A stretch of 64,000 nucleotides of DNA from Ruminococcus sp. XPD3002 (GTDB lineage: Bacteria > Bacillota > Clostridia > Oscillospirales > Ruminococcaceae), in NCBI GenBank assembly GCA_900119535.1, contig FPJT01000003.1, positions 246,546-310,545 of the forward strand, read 5' to 3'. Position 1 is the stretch's first letter. Every line of letters begins with the position of its first letter. The notes under the pieces are model-generated. The model was not told where the DNA came from and did no database searches. It was given only the letters and a program-made list of their open reading frames with translations. The position numbers and the translations under genes are program-made. Positions 61,574 to 64,000 of the stretch are shown in pieces.

Positions 61574-61828
61574 ATGACAAAAACAATTGTAAAAATAGAC
61601 GGCATGATGTGCGGTATGTGCGAGGCACACGTAAATGACGCCATAAGAAAAGTTTTCGACGTTAAGAAGGTAACTTCTTCACACAGCAAGGGCGAAACAG
61701 AGATTATATCTCAGGAGCCGATAGATACAGACAAGATAAAGGCAGTTATCGACGAAACAGGCTATAAGTTCATTTCAGTTGAGAGTGAACCATACGAGAA
61801 AAAAGGATTCTCACTTTTCAAGAAGTAA
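61574..61828 (+). CDS. Heavy-metal-associated (HMA) domain protein
   Basis: The 84-residue protein is a single HMA domain with metal-binding CxxC (GMMCGMCEAH, Cys13 and Cys16). It is a likely cytosolic metal chaperone for the divergently encoded P-type ATPase, whose own N-terminal HMA-like domain lacks the CxxC. GGAGG precedes the ATG. Metal identity (Cu or other soft metal) is not certain. Confidence 0.9.
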   Translation: MTKTIVKIDGMMCGMCEAHVNDAIRKVFDVKKVTSSHSKGETEIISQEPIDTDKIKAVIDETGYKFISVESEPYEKKGFSLFKK

Positions 61829-61845
61829 TCCACGATCACAAAATT

Positions 61846-61884
61846 AAAGGAGTATGTACCATTTCAGGTCATACTCCTTTTTTC
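61846..61884. terminator. Terminator between HMA gene and dnaI-like gene
   Basis: AAAGGAGTATG pairs with CATACTCCTTT, followed by TTTT on the plus strand and T-rich sequence on the other strand. Confidence 0.88.
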
Positions 61885-61886
61885 TA

Positions 61887-62858
61887 TCATTTATTTGCCG
61901 AATTATTCAGCTTCATCTGCAGGCGCACATCATCCCCCACGAATTCAAGACATGTGTAAGTCGATGTAAGCCTTGATACAACTCTTTCATCGTATCGTCC
62001 GCTGATGCCTTTGAAGTCCAGATTCGTGCTTATTATAGTCGGCTTTCTGCGGTTAAGACGGGTATTTATTATGTTGTAGACCGTAGAGCTGTAAAACGTC
62101 GAGACATATTCCGTACCAAGATCGTCCATGATAAGAAGCTCGGTATTCATAAGCATATCTATCATTTCCGAGGAATGATCCCTGCTGAAATGCTCGTTCT
62201 CCACTATCCTCAGAAGATTGATAACAGAATCGTATATTACACTGTAGCCCTTCTGTAACACTGCATTCGCTATCGCAAGGGAAAGGTGAGTTTTTCCCAG
62301 TCCCGTTTTGCCGAACATCAGTATGCTCTCGGAATTAGGTGTAAACTGCTCGGCGTATCTGCGGGTGTAGTTATAGATGCGCTCCATAGTGTAGTAATCG
62401 TCGCCGTGGTAGTAGCTCAGCTTGAAGGTATCAAAGCTTGAAAGCTCCAGCTGTGCTTCACGGTTCAGCTCGTCCGCCGAGAGCTTTCCGATCACCTTTC
62501 TGAGGCAGTCGCAGAAGGAATATCTGCAATAGCCTGTATCGTTGCATTTCTTACAGGTATAGTGTATATCGAGATAGTCCTCGGGATAGCCGTTTGCGGT
62601 AAGAAGCTGACGCGCCATTGCCTGTGCGCCGAGATTGTTCCGCTTTATCTCCTCGACCTTTGCCGAAACGTCGCTTCCCTTGGCTTCGGAAATAAGTCTT
62701 ATAAGGTCTCTTCCCGTATTGAAAAGTGTATCGTTTATTTCCTTTATCTGAGGTATACGCTGATTTATCTCGTTGATACGCATTTCGTTCTCCGATAATG
62801 CCTTATGCCTTCTGTCGCTTATTATCGCCTGAGCTTTTTCAAGAAGTTCGTTATCCAA
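61887..62858 (-). CDS. dnaI: Helicase loader, DnaC/DnaI-like ATPase
   Basis: This 323-residue AAA+ protein loads the replicative helicase. Residues 1-~90 are helical, residues ~100-125 carry a zinc-like cluster (CKKCNDTGYCRYSFCDC), and the ATPase core has Walker A FGKTGLGKTHLS and Walker B LLIMDDLGTE. The C-terminal sensor-2-like stretch SGRYDERVVSRL is typical of DnaI/DnaC. It lies 12 bp downstream of a DnaD-domain gene, as in a primosome operon. The dnaI symbol is by homology type and not unique. Confidence 0.9.
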   Translation of the reverse strand: MDNELLEKAQAIISDRRHKALSENEMRINEINQRIPQIKEINDTLFNTGRDLIRLISEAKGSDVSAKVEEIKRNNLGAQAMARQLLTANGYPEDYLDIHYTCKKCNDTGYCRYSFCDCLRKVIGKLSADELNREAQLELSSFDTFKLSYYHGDDYYTMERIYNYTRRYAEQFTPNSESILMFGKTGLGKTHLSLAIANAVLQKGYSVIYDSVINLLRIVENEHFSRDHSSEMIDMLMNTELLIMDDLGTEYVSTFYSSTVYNIINTRLNRRKPTIISTNLDFKGISGRYDERVVSRLTSTYTCLEFVGDDVRLQMKLNNSANK

Positions 62859-62870
62859 ATCCTTACCTCA

Positions 62871-63851
62871 CTATATATTATTTATTACGAATTTATACTT
62901 TTCCATGTCGAAATCATCGGACTTCTGCTCGTTCTTCCTGCGGCGTCGGAAATCGGTCTCTGCGTTCTGAACATCGGCAACTGTAGCGTATCCGCTTTCC
63001 TTCCACGAGAGAAGTATCTTGTTAAGGTAATCGAAGTTCAGCTTGTCGATATTCTCGATAGTTTTTTCATAGGCAAGGTGTATCAGTTCAACACTGAACC
63101 CCTCACTTCGCCACTGTTCTATCATTTCAAGCTGCTTTGTAGTCGGACGGCGCTTCATCTCGAAAGCATTCATTATCTTGTTAACGAAGTTGTGACTGTT
63201 TGTAAGACGCTCGACTTCCTCCTGAGCGATACTGAGAGTGTTGATATCCTTCTCGGACCAGCTCCACGCTATTTTTTCGATGTATGCGGAGTTGGTCTTT
63301 TCGATGCTCTGACAGTACACGAGAAGTGTGAGAATCACTTCTTTTTTGAGTCCAAGATAGTTATGCATCCATATCAACGAATTCTGCATCGTATAGTTAA
63401 GATTACCCATTGTACATTCTGCAGCCTTTACCAGCTCGGCAATATCCGATGAACCCTTGATTATCTCCGATATCTCTGAAGGAGTCAGATTCTGTTTTTG
63501 TCTTGCAGGCTGATGCTCGATAACGGCAGGTGCAGCGGTCTGCTGTACAGGCTGTTCCTGTGGTGCGCTCTCTGTGGGAGCCGTCATTATACTGCTCTGC
63601 TGAGGAACTGCCATATCAGTTGTAAGAACATTTGCCTGCTGCCAGAAAAGTACGGCATCCTCTGCCTGCTGTATGCTTACTCCTGCTGCAAGGGATATCT
63701 CCTCTGCGGAAACGCTCCTTCCCGAGCATCTCAGCAGGTAAAGCAGTACCTTTATCTGTTCGCCTGTTGCAAGCTTAAGGAAATTATCTGCAACTATACA
63801 AGGAACTCCGAACATAGTTCCCCATATACCGCTGTTTGCTTTGAAGTCCAA
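62871..63851 (-). CDS. DnaD/DnaB-domain primosome protein, TTG start
   Basis: The 326-residue product has an N-terminal winged-helix DDBH1-like domain (about 1-90; IWGTMFGVPCIVADNFLKL), a Gln/Pro-rich linker and a C-terminal DDBH2 (DnaD_2) domain (about 150-300), ending with SWKESGYATVADVQNAE, where YxxxIxxxW-type residues of DnaD_2 are seen. It would act with the downstream helicase loader in primosome assembly. I assign TTG at 63851 because GGAGGGG lies 6-7 nt upstream and MDFKANSG fits DnaD N termini. Upstream ATGs would read through that SD. Confidence 0.85.
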   Translation of the reverse strand: MDFKANSGIWGTMFGVPCIVADNFLKLATGEQIKVLLYLLRCSGRSVSAEEISLAAGVSIQQAEDAVLFWQQANVLTTDMAVPQQSSIMTAPTESAPQEQPVQQTAAPAVIEHQPARQKQNLTPSEISEIIKGSSDIAELVKAAECTMGNLNYTMQNSLIWMHNYLGLKKEVILTLLVYCQSIEKTNSAYIEKIAWSWSEKDINTLSIAQEEVERLTNSHNFVNKIMNAFEMKRRPTTKQLEMIEQWRSEGFSVELIHLAYEKTIENIDKLNFDYLNKILLSWKESGYATVADVQNAETDFRRRRKNEQKSDDFDMEKYKFVINNI

Positions 63852-63871
63852 ACCATTCCCCTCCGTAAAAA

Positions 63872-64000
63872 TATTGCTCCACATAACAAAGCGAAGCAAT
63901 TTATAATGTGTTTAATATTATACCACATAAGCGAAGCGTTGTGGTATAATTGCCCGATATGCAGGGAGCAAATCAAAGATTTGCGTATCTGCAAGGGCAT
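63872..64000. other. Palindrome-rich promoter region upstream of dnaD, with a MITE-like end
   Basis: TATTGCTCCAC (63872-63882) matches the terminal repeat of the 160-bp element at 30.9 kb. Further on is a hairpin ATTATACCACA/TGTGGTATAAT (about 63918-63949) that includes a minus-strand TATAAT -10, then GCAAATC/GATTTGC. GCTTCGCTT-type motifs occur twice. No gene is seen here. Confidence 0.45.

Noticed and set aside
62805-63452. Plus-strand open frame opposite dnaI/dnaD
   Set aside because: It is antisense to two well-supported genes and has no recognisable domain or ribosome binding site.

Overview
The window looks like chromosomal DNA of a fibrolytic, Gram-positive gut or rumen Ruminococcus (R. 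flavefaciens / R. albus group). The signs are several type I dockerins, a three-module GH16 glucanase, a GH5 glucanase, a pair of cohesin-like modules, moderate GC, Firmicutes-type Shine-Dalgarno and -35/-10 signals, and low-GC Gram-positive DnaI/DnaD replication proteins. The genus is inferred from gene content. I see no phage, plasmid, transposase, CRISPR or rRNA.

Layout. 1-3.5 kb: amino-acid biosynthesis (partial trpB, trpA, an ACT-domain regulator, homoserine dehydrogenase). 3.7-7.4 kb (minus strand): iorA-iorB-paaK, which fits use of phenylacetate or indoleacetate for aromatic amino acids, and so connects to trpBA. 7.7-12.3 kb: a PutP-type Na+/solute symporter, a dockerin protein, a cytoplasmic GH5 and a C39-like small protein. 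12.3-14.6 kb: a three-part regulator (sugar-binding-like domain, degenerate GGDEF, AraC HTH). 15-17.5 kb: a secreted protein with two cohesin-like modules behind a ~520-nt structured leader, then an Ala/Thr/Glu-rich sortase substrate. 17.8-22.4 kb: one OmpR-type response regulator and two tandem paralogous histidine kinases, the first of which has lost the phosphoacceptor histidine. 22.7-25 kb: a VWA/solute-binding protein and its membrane partner. 25.3-32.4 kb: leuS, a MacB-type ABC exporter, a PARG-like macrodomain protein and a small FMN-binding-fold protein. 32.7-38.6 kb: an LRR-containing dockerin protein, an AraC regulator and the GH16 x3 dockerin enzyme. 38.8-42.4 kb: a GntR-ABC ATPase-permease operon. 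42.7 kb: tRNA-Arg(CCT). 42.9-45.5 kb (minus): ECF sigma factor, probable anti-sigma factor, lipoprotein.

45.9-54.1 kb holds the most interesting system: six tightly packed genes under one promoter. They encode a LicC-like nucleotidyltransferase fused to a PLP aminotransferase/decarboxylase-like domain, an opine-dehydrogenase-like enzyme, an acyl-AMP ligase-ACP-PlsC fusion, a NT5C-type HAD phosphatase, a CDP-alcohol phosphotransferase and an MFS transporter. Together they look like a self-contained route to an unusual aminated phospholipid: headgroup synthesis, CDP activation, transfer to lipid, acylation and transport. The product is unknown. The rest of the window has a short Cys-containing ORF with its own promoter and terminator, an RtcB ligase, a lipoprotein, an MBL-fold hydrolase, a dockerin protein with two inhibitor-I9-like repeats, a heavy-metal P-type ATPase with an altered membrane motif plus DUF6110-like and HMA partners, and dnaI/dnaD-type primosome genes.

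Non-coding structure is rich. Two unrelated families of ~200-bp palindrome-array elements each occur twice (A: 3.5 and 9.3 kb; B: 22.5 and 32.5 kb). Family B shows compensatory base changes between copies. A 160-bp MITE-like element with TA flanks sits in the 5' UTR of the PARG-like gene, and a decayed relative lies at 45.6 kb.
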